Positions 6,416 through 13,785 of a stretch of 36,471 nucleotides of DNA are shown piece by piece; position 1 is the stretch's first letter; each line of letters begins with the position of its first letter. The stretch is from contig PMAT01000068.1 in assembly GCA_003152695.1 (NCBI GenBank), positions 1 through 36,471 of the forward strand, written 5' to 3'. A model generated the notes under the pieces. That model was not told where the DNA came from. It searched no databases and saw only the letters and a list, made by a program, of their open reading frames with translations. A program made the position numbers and the translations under genes. The stretch is from Acidobacteriaceae bacterium. GTDB taxonomy: Bacteria > Acidobacteriota > Terriglobia > Terriglobales > Acidobacteriaceae.

Positions 6416-7810
6416 ATGGCTCACAACAAGCGATCCAAATCCCTGCAGAAAGAGTCGGCCAAGGTCCCGCTGGCGCCACCGACGAAGACGCCAAAAGTGC
6501 CGACACCTGTCGAGCAGGCTGACGGCTCGCCCAAACCGACCAATACAAAGACCTCCCCGGCTACTAGGATCAGCGACGATTCCGCCTCCTCCACGCTGCG
6601 CTGCTACAACATTCCCGACTACCGCCTGGAGCATCCCGAGTTCCGCATCTTCATGTCGGGCGAGGGGTCGAGTCTGGAGTACGGCGTCGAAGGCGACTTG
6701 AGCGCCGCCGCGCCGCCGATTCGCGATTCCAAATACCTGTCGAACGAGCAGTGCATTGCCCTCTACCGCTGGATGCTGCTGAACCGGCGCATGGAAGTCG
6801 CCCTGGAAAATCTGTACAAGCAAGGCAAGGTGGTGGGCGGCGTTTATTTCGGACTGGGCCAGGAAGGCTGTTCCTGCGCTTCGGCGCTTGCGCTCGGACC
6901 CGACGACTGGCTAGGGCCGATGATCCGCAATCAGGGCGCGATGCTGGTGCGCGGCTTCAGCGCGCGCGACATCATGCGGCAGTACATGGCCAAGGGCGAC
7001 TCGCCCACGTGGGGGCGCGATGCTTCCTCGCACTTCGGCGACTGGCAGCGGCGCAACGTGTGCGCGCCGATTTCAATGCTGGGTGAGTTGATCGGCGTAA
7101 TGGCCGGCATCTGCCTGGGCGCGCGGTTGCAGGGCAAGAATGTCGCGGGCCTGACGTACGTCGGCGATGGCGGGCAGTCCACGGGCGTCACCTATGAGAG
7201 TCTGAACTTCGCCGCGGTGCAGAAGCTGGGATTGGTGCTTGTGGTGGAGAACAACTTGTGGGGATACTCCACGCCGAGCGATATGCAGTTTTGCGTGAAG
7301 GACCTGGCGGAGCGGGCCATTGCGTACGGGATTCCAGGAGTGATTGTGGATGGCACCGATCCCTGCCAGGTTTACGACGCAACCTACGAGGCGTGCGAAC
7401 GCGCCCATCGCGGCGAAGGCCCGACGCTCATCGAGGCCAAGATGATGCGCATGAAAGGACACGCCATCCACGATGCTGCGCAGTACGTGCCGGCCAAGCT
7501 GTTCGACTACTGGCGCAACCGCGATCCCATCGCTCGCTTCGAGAATTACCTGATCAATGTGAAGGGGTGGCTCACGGCGGAGGACAATCACAAGCTGATT
7601 GAAGACGTGGAGCGCGAACTGGAGGCCGATCGCGAAGCGGCCGTAGCCTCGCCCATGCCCGACCCTGAGACAGACAAAACGCACCAGGGTGTTTACTGCG
7701 ATCCCTCATGTCACCAGATCAAACCAAAATATGGTCCGGTAGTTGCGAAACCGCGTGAGCCTGGATCCGGGGGGCCGAAGGCAGTCGAGGCGGCCGCGCA
7801 CTTGAAGTGA
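6416..7810 (+). CDS. Thiamine-diphosphate-dependent 2-oxoacid dehydrogenase E1 component, alpha subunit
   Basis: The 464-residue protein belongs to the E1-alpha family of pyruvate or branched-chain 2-oxoacid dehydrogenase complexes, which decarboxylate the oxoacid and pass the acyl group to lipoyl-E2. The ThDP/Mg motif starts at GDG (250-252) and ends at the Asn pair 279-280 in VVENN. Other family features are GGVYFGLGQEG, the loop GRDASSHFGD (200-209), and MLGELIGVMAGICLGARLQG. The first 60 or so residues are a Lys/Pro/Thr-rich, low-complexity extension not needed for catalysis. The substrate (pyruvate or branched-chain oxoacid) cannot be decided. There is no E1-beta, E2 or E3 gene beside it, which is unusual because alpha and beta are normally adjacent. 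It lies 56 bp after lipB on the same strand. Confidence 0.87.
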   Translation: MAHNKRSKSLQKESAKVPLAPPTKTPKVPTPVEQADGSPKPTNTKTSPATRISDDSASSTLRCYNIPDYRLEHPEFRIFMSGEGSSLEYGVEGDLSAAAPPIRDSKYLSNEQCIALYRWMLLNRRMEVALENLYKQGKVVGGVYFGLGQEGCSCASALALGPDDWLGPMIRNQGAMLVRGFSARDIMRQYMAKGDSPTWGRDASSHFGDWQRRNVCAPISMLGELIGVMAGICLGARLQGKNVAGLTYVGDGGQSTGVTYESLNFAAVQKLGLVLVVENNLWGYSTPSDMQFCVKDLAERAIAYGIPGVIVDGTDPCQVYDATYEACERAHRGEGPTLIEAKMMRMKGHAIHDAAQYVPAKLFDYWRNRDPIARFENYLINVKGWLTAEDNHKLIEDVERELEADREAAVASPMPDPETDKTHQGVYCDPSCHQIKPKYGPVVAKPREPGSGGPKAVEAAAHLK

Positions 7811-7941
7811 ACGTAGGCTTACCGATAGATGTCTCGCCGGTGGCCCGATCTTGAGCGCGGCGTATCCATCCCTGCGTCCCAGTCGTTCCTGCTAAACTGA
7901 ATCAGCAATTTCGCCACCTAGGTATCTTGCTAATTAAAATG

Positions 7942-8661
7942 ATGAGCACTCCGGTTTACAAACGCATCCTCCTGAAGCTCTCGGGTGAGGCCCTGGCCGC
8001 CGGCCAGGGCTTTGGTGTGGACAATACGCGGGTCCACGAGATTGCCGCCGAAATCGGAGAGGTCCATCGTCTCGGAATCGAGATCGCGATCGTGGTGGGC
8101 GGCGGCAACTTCTTCCGCGGCGTGGCCGAGCAAGCCAAACTTATGGACCGGGTTTCCGCCGACCACATGGGCATGTTGGCCACCGTCATCAATGCTCTCG
8201 CCCTCCAGGATGCGCTGGAGAAGCAAGACGTCTTTACCCGCGTGATGACCGCGATCGAGATGAACCAGGTGGCCGAGCCTTTCATCCGTCGCCGCGCCAT
8301 CCGCCATCTGGAAAAAGGCCGCGTCGTGGTCTTCGCCGGCGGCACCGGCAACCCCTATTTTTCGACCGACACTGCTGCTTCTCTGCGTGCCATGGAGATC
8401 AAGGCAGACGCCATCCTGAAAGCCACCAAGGTTGACGGCATCTACTCCGACGACCCGGTGTTGGTGAAGGATGCCACCATGTTCGACGAGATCAGCTACA
8501 TGGACGTGCTGCGACTGGGGCTGCGGGTAATGGATGCCACCGCCATCGCGCTTTGCCGCGAGAACAACCTGCCGATTGTCATCTTCAATCTCAATCAGCG
8601 CGGCAACATTCAGCGCGTGGTGATGGGAGAGCGCGTCGGCTCGCTGGTCAATCAGGGATAA
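7942..8661 (+). CDS. pyrH: UMP kinase
   Basis: PyrH phosphorylates UMP to UDP with ATP in de novo pyrimidine synthesis; bacterial enzymes are hexamers of the amino-acid kinase fold. The 239-residue protein shows [11 protein letters not shown] near the N-terminus, [43 protein letters not shown] and [17 protein letters not shown], all diagnostic. The start is placed at the second of two adjacent ATGs (7939 and 7942), giving MSTPVYKR; a TTG at 7927 would add five residues. No convincing Shine-Dalgarno sequence is present. pyrH is followed by frr, the classic order, but rpsB and tsf, which usually precede pyrH, are replaced by the lipB/E1-alpha pair. Confidence 0.95.
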   Translation: MSTPVYKRILLKLSGEALAAGQGFGVDNTRVHEIAAEIGEVHRLGIEIAIVVGGGNFFRGVAEQAKLMDRVSADHMGMLATVINALALQDALEKQDVFTRVMTAIEMNQVAEPFIRRRAIRHLEKGRVVVFAGGTGNPYFSTDTAASLRAMEIKADAILKATKVDGIYSDDPVLVKDATMFDEISYMDVLRLGLRVMDATAIALCRENNLPIVIFNLNQRGNIQRVVMGERVGSLVNQG

Positions 8662-8730
8662 CTTACAGTTCCGCTGCAAGCCTGGCCTTGCAGCAGGCGT
8701 GGTAGGCGCAGTGGGCCGAGGTCCGTTCAA

Positions 8731-8751
8731 AGCTGATGGCTGATGGCCGAG
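8731..8751. repeat. Short 7-bp tandem array between pyrH and frr
   Basis: Units AGCTGAT (8731), GGCTGAT (8738) and GGCCGAG (8745) are in tandem, directly upstream of the TATAAT box at 8755. This is the same type of array as at 5517-5537, here degenerating toward its 3' end. Confidence 0.5.
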
Positions 8752-8754
8752 GTT

Positions 8755-8760
8755 TATAAT
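8755..8760 (+). promoter_or_regulatory. Candidate -10 box (TATAAT) upstream of frr
   Basis: A perfect TATAAT followed by C lies 37 bp before the frr ATG. No good -35 match is found at 16-19 bp spacing, so this is a partial promoter call. It suggests frr can be transcribed independently of pyrH. Confidence 0.4.
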
Positions 8761-8796
8761 CAAACGTTTCTGACTTCATCCGGAGGCGAACCGCGT

Positions 8797-9384
8797 ATGG
8801 CCCAAGTTTCGATGGCGGCAATTCCCGCGTTGAAGGACAGCTTTGCCCAACTCAAGACGCGCATGGACAAGGCGGTGGAAGACTTCCGCCAGGAGATGGC
8901 TTCGACCCGCACGGGCCGCGCCTCAGTCCACATGCTGGATGGCGTCACCGTAGAGGCCTACGGATCGCAGATGCCGCTGAACCAGCTCGCCAATGTCAGC
9001 GCGCCGGAGCCGCAACTGATCACCGTACAGTCCTGGGACGTCAGCCTGATCGGCGCCGTCGAGAAAGCCATTCGCAGCGCCGACCTGGGGTTGAACCCAA
9101 TGAATGACGGCAAGCTGATTCGGGTGCCGGTACCGGCGCTCACCGAAGATCGCCGCAAAGAGATGGTGAAGCACCTGCACAAAGTGCTGGAAGAGCACCG
9201 CACCGCGGTCCGCAACATCCGCCGCGATGGCAACGACCTGATCAAGAAGGCGATGAAGGACAAGAAGATCACCGAGGACGAGGAGCGCGGCGCGTTGGAA
9301 CAGATGCAGAAGCTGACCGACGACGAAATCAAGAAGATGGAAGAACTGTCCCAGGGCAAAGAGAAGGAAGTGATGTCGATCTAG
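8797..9384 (+). CDS. frr: Ribosome recycling factor
   Basis: RRF, with EF-G, splits post-termination ribosomes. The 195-residue product has the typical features: N-terminal helix with FRQEMASTRTGRASVHMLDG, the domain-II segment LNQLANVSAPEPQLITVQSWD, the signature DGKLIRVPVPALTEDRRKEMVKH (split across about residues 102-125), and the long charged C-terminal helices. Size is close to the usual 185 residues with a short N-terminal extension. GGAGG at 8782-8786 lies 10 bases before the chosen ATG; the frame is open to an upstream ATG at 8743 but that would begin before the TATAAT box. An internal Met six codons in is another possible start. It follows pyrH and precedes a GNAT gene by 26 bp. Confidence 0.96.
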   Translation: MAQVSMAAIPALKDSFAQLKTRMDKAVEDFRQEMASTRTGRASVHMLDGVTVEAYGSQMPLNQLANVSAPEPQLITVQSWDVSLIGAVEKAIRSADLGLNPMNDGKLIRVPVPALTEDRRKEMVKHLHKVLEEHRTAVRNIRRDGNDLIKKAMKDKKITEDEERGALEQMQKLTDDEIKKMEELSQGKEKEVMSI

Positions 9385-9410
9385 TCGCTCCGGCGGAGGG
9401 CGATATTCCG

Positions 9411-9923
9411 ATGCTGCTCGACCTTGGCGATCTCCGCATTCGTCCCTGGCGCAAGGACGACCTCGACGCGCTGCTGCGCTACGCCAACAATCCTAAGATT
9501 GCATCCAATCTGCGCGATCAGTTCCCTCACCCCTACACCCGGCGCGATGCCATCGATTACCTGGACTTCGTGCGGACGATGGACGTGCCAACTTCGTTCG
9601 CAGTAGAACACGAAGACGAGGCGATCGGCGGCATTGGGTTCAGGCTGGGCACCGACATTGCGCGGCTGAGCGCGGAGATGGGCTACTGGCTTGGCGAGCC
9701 CTTCTGGGGACGCGGCTGGATGACCCGCGCCGTGCAAGCTGCGTCCGAGTGGGCCTTGGACGACTACAAACTAACCCGCGTATTTGCCCAGGTGTTCTCC
9801 CACAATGTGGGATCGATGCGTGTGTTGGAAAAGGCGGGCTTTGAACGCGAAGGGATCATGCGGCGGAGCGCCATCAAGAACGGCGTGGTCCTCGATCAGG
9901 TGCTGTACGCCAAGGTGCGGTAA
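9411..9923 (+). CDS. GNAT family N-acetyltransferase, RimJ/RimL type
   Basis: A 170-residue protein with the RimJ/RimL-like GNAT layout: LRIRPWRKDDLDALLRYANN at the N-terminus, the beta4 segment AEMGYWLGEPFWGRGWMTRA carrying the acetyl-CoA pyrophosphate loop (near G-R-G), and RVFAQVFSHNVGSMRVLEKAGF with the Asn-containing helix followed by EREG. Such enzymes acetylate protein N-termini, amino groups of antibiotics or small amines; the substrate cannot be told. GGAGG at 9395-9399 supports the ATG. It lies 26 bp after frr and probably shares its transcript. Immediately after the stop begins a 7-bp repeat array, and the gene is convergent with the DinB-like gene. Confidence 0.9.
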   Translation: MLLDLGDLRIRPWRKDDLDALLRYANNPKIASNLRDQFPHPYTRRDAIDYLDFVRTMDVPTSFAVEHEDEAIGGIGFRLGTDIARLSAEMGYWLGEPFWGRGWMTRAVQAASEWALDDYKLTRVFAQVFSHNVGSMRVLEKAGFEREGIMRRSAIKNGVVLDQVLYAKVR

Positions 9924-9926
9924 GGC

Positions 9927-9949
9927 AGTTTCGAGTTTCCAGTTTCAAG
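9927..9949. repeat. AGTTTCN 7-bp tandem array after the GNAT stop
   Basis: Units AGTTTCG (9927), AGTTTCC (9934) and AGTTTCA (9941) run in tandem, then AG, starting 3 bases after the GNAT TAA. AGTTTCGAG (9927-9935) and AGTTTCAAG (9941-9949) each have a perfect reverse complement in 10020-10035. Confidence 0.7.
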
Positions 9950-10019
9950 ATTACGGCATAGGGGCGCAAAGATTCACCGCGGGCTTGGTGTCCACCTTTC
10001 TTGTTCCGCGGCGCTTCGG

Positions 10020-10035
10020 CTCGAAACTTGAAACT
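10020..10035. repeat. Inverted partner of the AGTTTCN array
   Basis: The sequence CTCGAAACTTGAAACT contains overlapping reverse complements of AGTTTCGAG and AGTTTCAAG at a 7-bp step. It lies 5 bp before the end of the convergent DinB-like gene. The 70 bp between the two arrays shows no gene. Confidence 0.65.
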
Positions 10036-10040
10036 TCTCC

Positions 10041-10610
10041 TCACTTTCTGCCTGCCGCTTCCACCGAGGTGGTTGGATCGGCGCCCTCCCAGGTCTGGTC
10101 CGACGTTGGTCCGTACACCGAAGGCACTGGCTTGTTCAGCAAGCGCAGATACACCGTAAGCTGCGTGCGGTGATGGCAGGTGTGCAGCACGCGGCGCCAG
10201 AACACCCAGATGCGCTGCCGGGTGAGTCCGAAGAAAGGCACGTCCTGCATCCACCAGTCGGCGGGTTGCGCAGCGAAGAATGCGAGTCGCGGCCGCGCCA
10301 ACTGCTCCTTGCGCTGAATGTAGGCGCTCAGCTCTTTCGTCTTCGGCAGCACGGCGGCGGCGGGCGGTTCGGGCGTGCCCACAAATTCGCCGAAGAACCG
10401 GCGCTCGGAGAGCAGTTCATGGTTCAAGATGTCGGCCACAGTGGACGACTTGGGATGGGGACGAAAGTTCAGGTCCTCTTGCGCGAAGCAACGCCAAACC
10501 GAGATGACCTTGTCGGTCTCGCTGGCGTAGGTGTCCAGCAGATGCTGAAAGAGTGGGTTGCTGGCGCGCGGAACATCCTGCGACGGAATGGCAACGAAGT
10601 CGTAGTGCAT
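10041..10610 (-). CDS. DinB/YfiT-like putative metalloenzyme
   Basis: A 189-residue four-helix-bundle protein of the DinB family. The metal-binding triad is visible as His64 in DILNHELLSERR and His143/His147 in the VLHTCHHRTQL helix (HxxxH), followed by the characteristic LTVYLRLLNKPVPSVYGPTSD. Many members act in thiol-dependent transferase or hydrolase reactions, but most, including this type, have no assigned substrate. The C-terminal sequence SDQTWEGADPTTS is common in acidobacterial members. No signal peptide is present, so a cytoplasmic location is expected. A weak GAGG precedes the ATG. The gene is convergent with the GNAT gene and lies downstream of the secreted hypothetical, separated from it by a hairpin cluster. 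Confidence 0.87.
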   Translation of the reverse strand: MHYDFVAIPSQDVPRASNPLFQHLLDTYASETDKVISVWRCFAQEDLNFRPHPKSSTVADILNHELLSERRFFGEFVGTPEPPAAAVLPKTKELSAYIQRKEQLARPRLAFFAAQPADWWMQDVPFFGLTRQRIWVFWRRVLHTCHHRTQLTVYLRLLNKPVPSVYGPTSDQTWEGADPTTSVEAAGRK

Positions 10611-10643
10611 GATGGAGCCTCATCTCCGGGATTGAACTGTGCC

Positions 10644-10766
10644 GTCCCCGGGGGACTCGGGTCGATTGGCCACCGTTTCCCACCGCTGAAGCGGTGGGCT
10701 ATCTTATTCCGTCCCGCAGAGCGGGACTGGGTGTGGAAACGACGAAGGGCGCGACTGGCGCGCCCT
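10644..10766. repeat. Cluster of four perfect palindromes (REP-like element)
   Basis: Four inverted repeats follow one another: GTCCCC/GGGGAC (10644-10656), CCCACCGC-TGAA-GCGGTGGG (10679-10698), GTCCCGC-AGA-GCGGGAC (10711-10727) and AGGGCGCG/CGCGCCCT with a 5-base loop (10746-10766). All stems are perfect. The cluster fills the gap between two minus-strand genes. None is followed by a T tract, so intrinsic termination is not the obvious role; the tetraloop-capped short stems resemble dispersed palindromic repeats. Confidence 0.7.
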
Positions 10767-10790
10767 CGGAAGCAACAAAAGCTGACATTC

Positions 10791-11294
10791 CTAATTGTCT
10801 TTGCACTTCTTCTTCAGCACATACTGCTGCAGCTTGCCTTGTTTTTCCAGCGCGCTCAGATTATCGAGCAAAGGATACTTCGCCGTGGGATCGAAGCGCT
10901 GGATGGCACGGTAGGCCCGCAAGGTTCCAGCCAGCCCCGCTGCCTGGATGGTGGCCGCGTTCGTTACCTCCGGATGCTGCAACAGGAAGGCCGCCTGCGA
11001 ATAAATGACTTGCATCCGTAACTGGTTGGAATACGTGCTGTTCACTTTGTCGAGTGACTGCAACTCCTTGCAGCAGGCATTGACGGTGACGTCAGGAACC
11101 TCCACGATCCACTCGGTCAGCCACATTCTCTTTTCGAGGCCATCTTTCGCCAGCGGGTTCTCTTCCAGGCTGCGCACATACTCGATGGCGCGCGCCCGTT
11201 CCTCGGGCGTGGAAGGGCCCCGCATCTTGGCCGCGGAAGGAAGCGAAGCCGCGGTGGTGAGGACGATCAGGACTGCCAAAATCTTGCTTACCAT
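10791..11294 (-). CDS. Secreted hypothetical protein
   Basis: A 167-residue protein that I do not recognise. It begins MVSKILAVLIVLTTAASLPSAA, a clear signal peptide with cleavage expected around residue 22. The mature part is helical and charged (TPEERARAIEYVRSLEENPL), contains a Cys pair in VNACCKEL and ends in a Lys-rich tail with one more Cys (KKKCKDN). It is probably periplasmic. GGGAGAAGG about 4-12 bases upstream supports the ATG at 11294; the frame is open 26 codons further up but that part lacks a signal peptide. It is divergent from the molybdopterin oxidoreductase. No function can be inferred; it may be a lineage-specific family. Confidence 0.8.
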   Translation of the reverse strand: MVSKILAVLIVLTTAASLPSAAKMRGPSTPEERARAIEYVRSLEENPLAKDGLEKRMWLTEWIVEVPDVTVNACCKELQSLDKVNSTYSNQLRMQVIYSQAAFLLQHPEVTNAATIQAAGLAGTLRAYRAIQRFDPTAKYPLLDNLSALEKQGKLQQYVLKKKCKDN

Positions 11295-11482
11295 AATGCC
11301 TTCTCCCTGGAATTGCTCGGGCGGGCCAGATGAGTGTTGAGATGATACTCCGATTAGGGGTAGCGAAGGCAAGCGGGAACTGAAATGGTCAACCAGCCAC
11401 GCTGCAATTCGTCCCGCTCAAACAGCGTTTTGTCCCAAACGGCGCTCGGTTAACGGGCGGCGACTGCCGCCACGCTTGTTCC

Positions 11483-11500
11483 GCCACGTCGTGGCATAAT
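11483..11500 (+). promoter_or_regulatory. Palindrome adjoining a -10-like box before the molybdopterin oxidoreductase
   Basis: GCCACGTCGTGGC (11483-11495) is a perfect 13-bp palindrome around a central T. It overlaps by one base the -10-like CATAAT (11495-11500), which lies 19 bp before the ATG. No clear -35 box is seen. The position suits an operator, but no regulator gene is adjacent. Confidence 0.3.
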
Positions 11501-11519
11501 CGTTCAAGCGGTTTGCCAT

Positions 11520-13628
11520 ATGAAACAAGTGGTCCACGCTGCCTGTCCCCACGATTGTCCCGACGCTTGCGCCGTGCTCATTACGGTGGAGGACGGACGC
11601 GCTACCAGGATCCAGGGCGATCCCGAGCATCCCATCACCCGCGGTTTTCTGTGCGCGAAAGTTGCGAAATATCTTGACCGTGTTTATTCGCCGGACCGGG
11701 TCCTCTATCCCCTGCGGAGGGCGGCCCCAAAGGGCACACACGGCGATGGCGCTTTCCGACGCATCTCCTGGGACGAAGCTTTGGACGAGATAGCGGCCCG
11801 GCTGGGCCGCATCAGCGCGGAACACGGACCGGAGGCAATCCTGCCGTATTCCTACGGCGGCAACATCGGCGTGCTTAGCAATGCCTCCATGGATCGGCGG
11901 TTCTTTCATCGCCTGGGAGCGTCGCAGCTGCACCGCAGCATCTGTTCGCAGACTGGCGGCGACGCCATTATCTCGATCTACGGCCGCAAGATCGGGACCG
12001 AGCCCGAACAATTCCGTCACTCGAAGTACATCATCGCCTGGGCCGCCAACATTCACGGCAACAACGTTCATCTCTGGCCGTTCATCGAAGAGGCGCGGCG
12101 CAACGGGGCCAAGCTGGTGGTGATCGATCCCTATCGCACCCGCACCGCGGGCGTTGCCGATTGGCACATCGCGATCAATCCCGGCACCGATGTTGCGCTC
12201 GCCCTGGGGTTGATGCACGTCATCGTTCGCGATGGCCTGCATGACCGGGATTACATCGCCCGCTACGCTGAAGGTTTCGACGAGTTGGAGAAGCGGCTTC
12301 CCGAGTACACGCCTGAGCGGGTCGCGCAATGGACAGGCGTTTCCCGCGATGACATTGAGCGTCTGGCGCGCGAATACGCCACCACCCACCCCGCGGCGAT
12401 CCGCCTGAACTATGGCATCCAGCGTTCGCAGAATGGAGGCGCTGCGGTCCGGGCGGTGTGCATGCTGCCGGTCATCACGGGATCATGGAAGGAAGTTGGC
12501 GGCGGGCTGCAACTGTCCACCAGCGGTGGCTTTCAGCTCGACCAGGCCGCGATGGAGCGGCATGACCTGATGCTGAAGAGTCCGCTGGGACGCCCTGCGC
12601 GCACGGTAAATATGGTGCAACTCGGCAAGGCCTTGACCGAACTCGACGGTCCTCCGATCAAAGCCTTGATGGTTTACAACTCAAATCCCGCTGCCGTTTG
12701 TCCCGATCAGAACCTGGTCCGGCGCGGTTTGAAGCGTGAGGACCTGTTCACGGTGGTTCACGAGCAGTTCCTCACTGATACGACCGACTTCGCCGATCTG
12801 GTTTTGCCGGCCACGACTTTCTTCGAGCACAAAGATCTCGTCCAGGCTTATGGCCACTACTACCTGCAAGTCTCACAGCCGGCGATCGAGCCGCGGGGCG
12901 AGTGCAAATCCAATGTAGAGTTGTTTCGCGAACTTGCTTTGCGCATGGGATTCGAGGACGAGTGTTTCCGCGAACCAGTTGACGCCATGATCGATGCGGC
13001 TTTGCAGTCGGACGCACCGCAGCTAAAGGGGATCAGCCGGCAGCGCCTGGAGAGCGACCCGTACGTTCGCTTGAACCTGCATGGGGACGAAAGCGACCAT
13101 CCCTGGCTGCCCTTCGCAAACGGATCCGATACACCAAACCGAAAGGCGCGACTCTTCGACCCGGCATTGATCTCGCTTGGCATGGATCCGGTGGCTTCGT
13201 TTGTCCCGCCAGAGGAGTCGCGGCACCGGCAAGGGACGCAGAAATTCCCGTTGGAGTTGCTGGCCCGTAAGGCCGACAATTTTCTGAACTCCACGTTCGT
13301 CAATCTGCCCAGCCTGCAGAAGATGGAGCGGCAACACGAACTGGAGATCAGTCGTGCCGACGCGGATCGCCGCGGCATAGCCGATGGCGACCGTGTCCGT
13401 GTGTACAACCAACGAGGCGAGATTTTCTTGCAGGCACGGGTCGACGGCACGGTGGCCGCCGGCGTCGTGGGGGCGCAATTGGGTTGGGCAAAGTTGTCCG
13501 AAGCCGGTCTCAACATTAATGTGTTGACGTCGGACAGACTCACCGATCTTGGCGGCGGTGCTACGTTCTATTCCACCCTGGTTGAGGTCGAGCGCGTTCC
13601 CGAAACTTCGTGCTCCAGCAAGGGTTAG
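11520..13628 (+). CDS. Molybdopterin-dependent oxidoreductase (DMSO reductase superfamily), catalytic subunit
   Basis: A 702-residue catalytic subunit with a bis-MGD Mo/W cofactor and one N-terminal [4Fe-4S] cluster. The cluster ligands are Cys9, Cys13, Cys17 and Cys45 (CPHDCPDAC, then GFLCAKV). Typical domains follow: FRRISWDEALDEIAARL (about 80-97), SICSQTGGDA (140-149, the region usually holding the metal ligand, with Cys142 a candidate), KLVVIDPYRTRTAGVADWH and the C-terminal barrel with LEISRADADRRGIADGDRVRV (about 612-632). There is no Tat signal, so it is likely cytoplasmic. No iron-sulfur or membrane-anchor partner is adjacent, and electron donor and substrate are unknown. The ATG has no strong Shine-Dalgarno sequence. 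Length is typical for the assimilatory/oxidoreductase branch of this superfamily. Confidence 0.9.
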   Translation: MKQVVHAACPHDCPDACAVLITVEDGRATRIQGDPEHPITRGFLCAKVAKYLDRVYSPDRVLYPLRRAAPKGTHGDGAFRRISWDEALDEIAARLGRISAEHGPEAILPYSYGGNIGVLSNASMDRRFFHRLGASQLHRSICSQTGGDAIISIYGRKIGTEPEQFRHSKYIIAWAANIHGNNVHLWPFIEEARRNGAKLVVIDPYRTRTAGVADWHIAINPGTDVALALGLMHVIVRDGLHDRDYIARYAEGFDELEKRLPEYTPERVAQWTGVSRDDIERLAREYATTHPAAIRLNYGIQRSQNGGAAVRAVCMLPVITGSWKEVGGGLQLSTSGGFQLDQAAMERHDLMLKSPLGRPARTVNMVQLGKALTELDGPPIKALMVYNSNPAAVCPDQNLVRRGLKREDLFTVVHEQFLTDTTDFADLVLPATTFFEHKDLVQAYGHYYLQVSQPAIEPRGECKSNVELFRELALRMGFEDECFREPVDAMIDAALQSDAPQLKGISRQRLESDPYVRLNLHGDESDHPWLPFANGSDTPNRKARLFDPALISLGMDPVASFVPPEESRHRQGTQKFPLELLARKADNFLNSTFVNLPSLQKMERQHELEISRADADRRGIADGDRVRVYNQRGEIFLQARVDGTVAAGVVGAQLGWAKLSEAGLNINVLTSDRLTDLGGGATFYSTLVEVERVPETSCSSKG

Positions 13629-13629
13629 G

Positions 13630-13671
13630 GTTGCCATCTGTCGTGGACAAGTTGCCATCCGCCGTGGACAA
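13630..13671. repeat. Two tandem copies of a 21-bp repeat between the oxidoreductase and bamA
   Basis: Copy 1 (13630-13650) and copy 2 (13651-13671) both begin GTTGCCATC or its near match and end CGTGGACAA; they differ at 2 of 21 positions (T/C transitions at positions 10 and 12). They start directly after the TAG stop of the oxidoreductase (13626-13628) and lie about 40 bp before the TATAAT at 13710. They may be a doubled regulator-binding site or simple duplication. Confidence 0.65.
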
Positions 13672-13709
13672 AGCGAGCGGTTGGTTTCCAAAGCAGAACA
13701 CCCGTACCG

Positions 13710-13715
13710 TATAAT
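13710..13715 (+). promoter_or_regulatory. Candidate -10 box (TATAAT) upstream of bamA
   Basis: A perfect TATAAT lies 76 bp before the assumed bamA start. No good -35 box is found at normal spacing. It suggests the bamA-ompH pair has its own promoter. Confidence 0.4.
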
Positions 13716-13785
13716 TACGCTTTCATTAAACCTGTACTGAGGTTTCGTCATTTCTTGCCATCTTCAGGTAAGACCCGCGGCCCTG

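Noticed and set aside
10644-10766. Intrinsic terminator cluster
   Set aside because: The stems are perfect but none is followed by a T run on either strand, so a repeat element is the better description.
11418-12389. 323-codon minus-strand open frame opposite the molybdopterin oxidoreductase
   Set aside because: It overlaps a clearly real gene and has no family features or ribosome-binding site.
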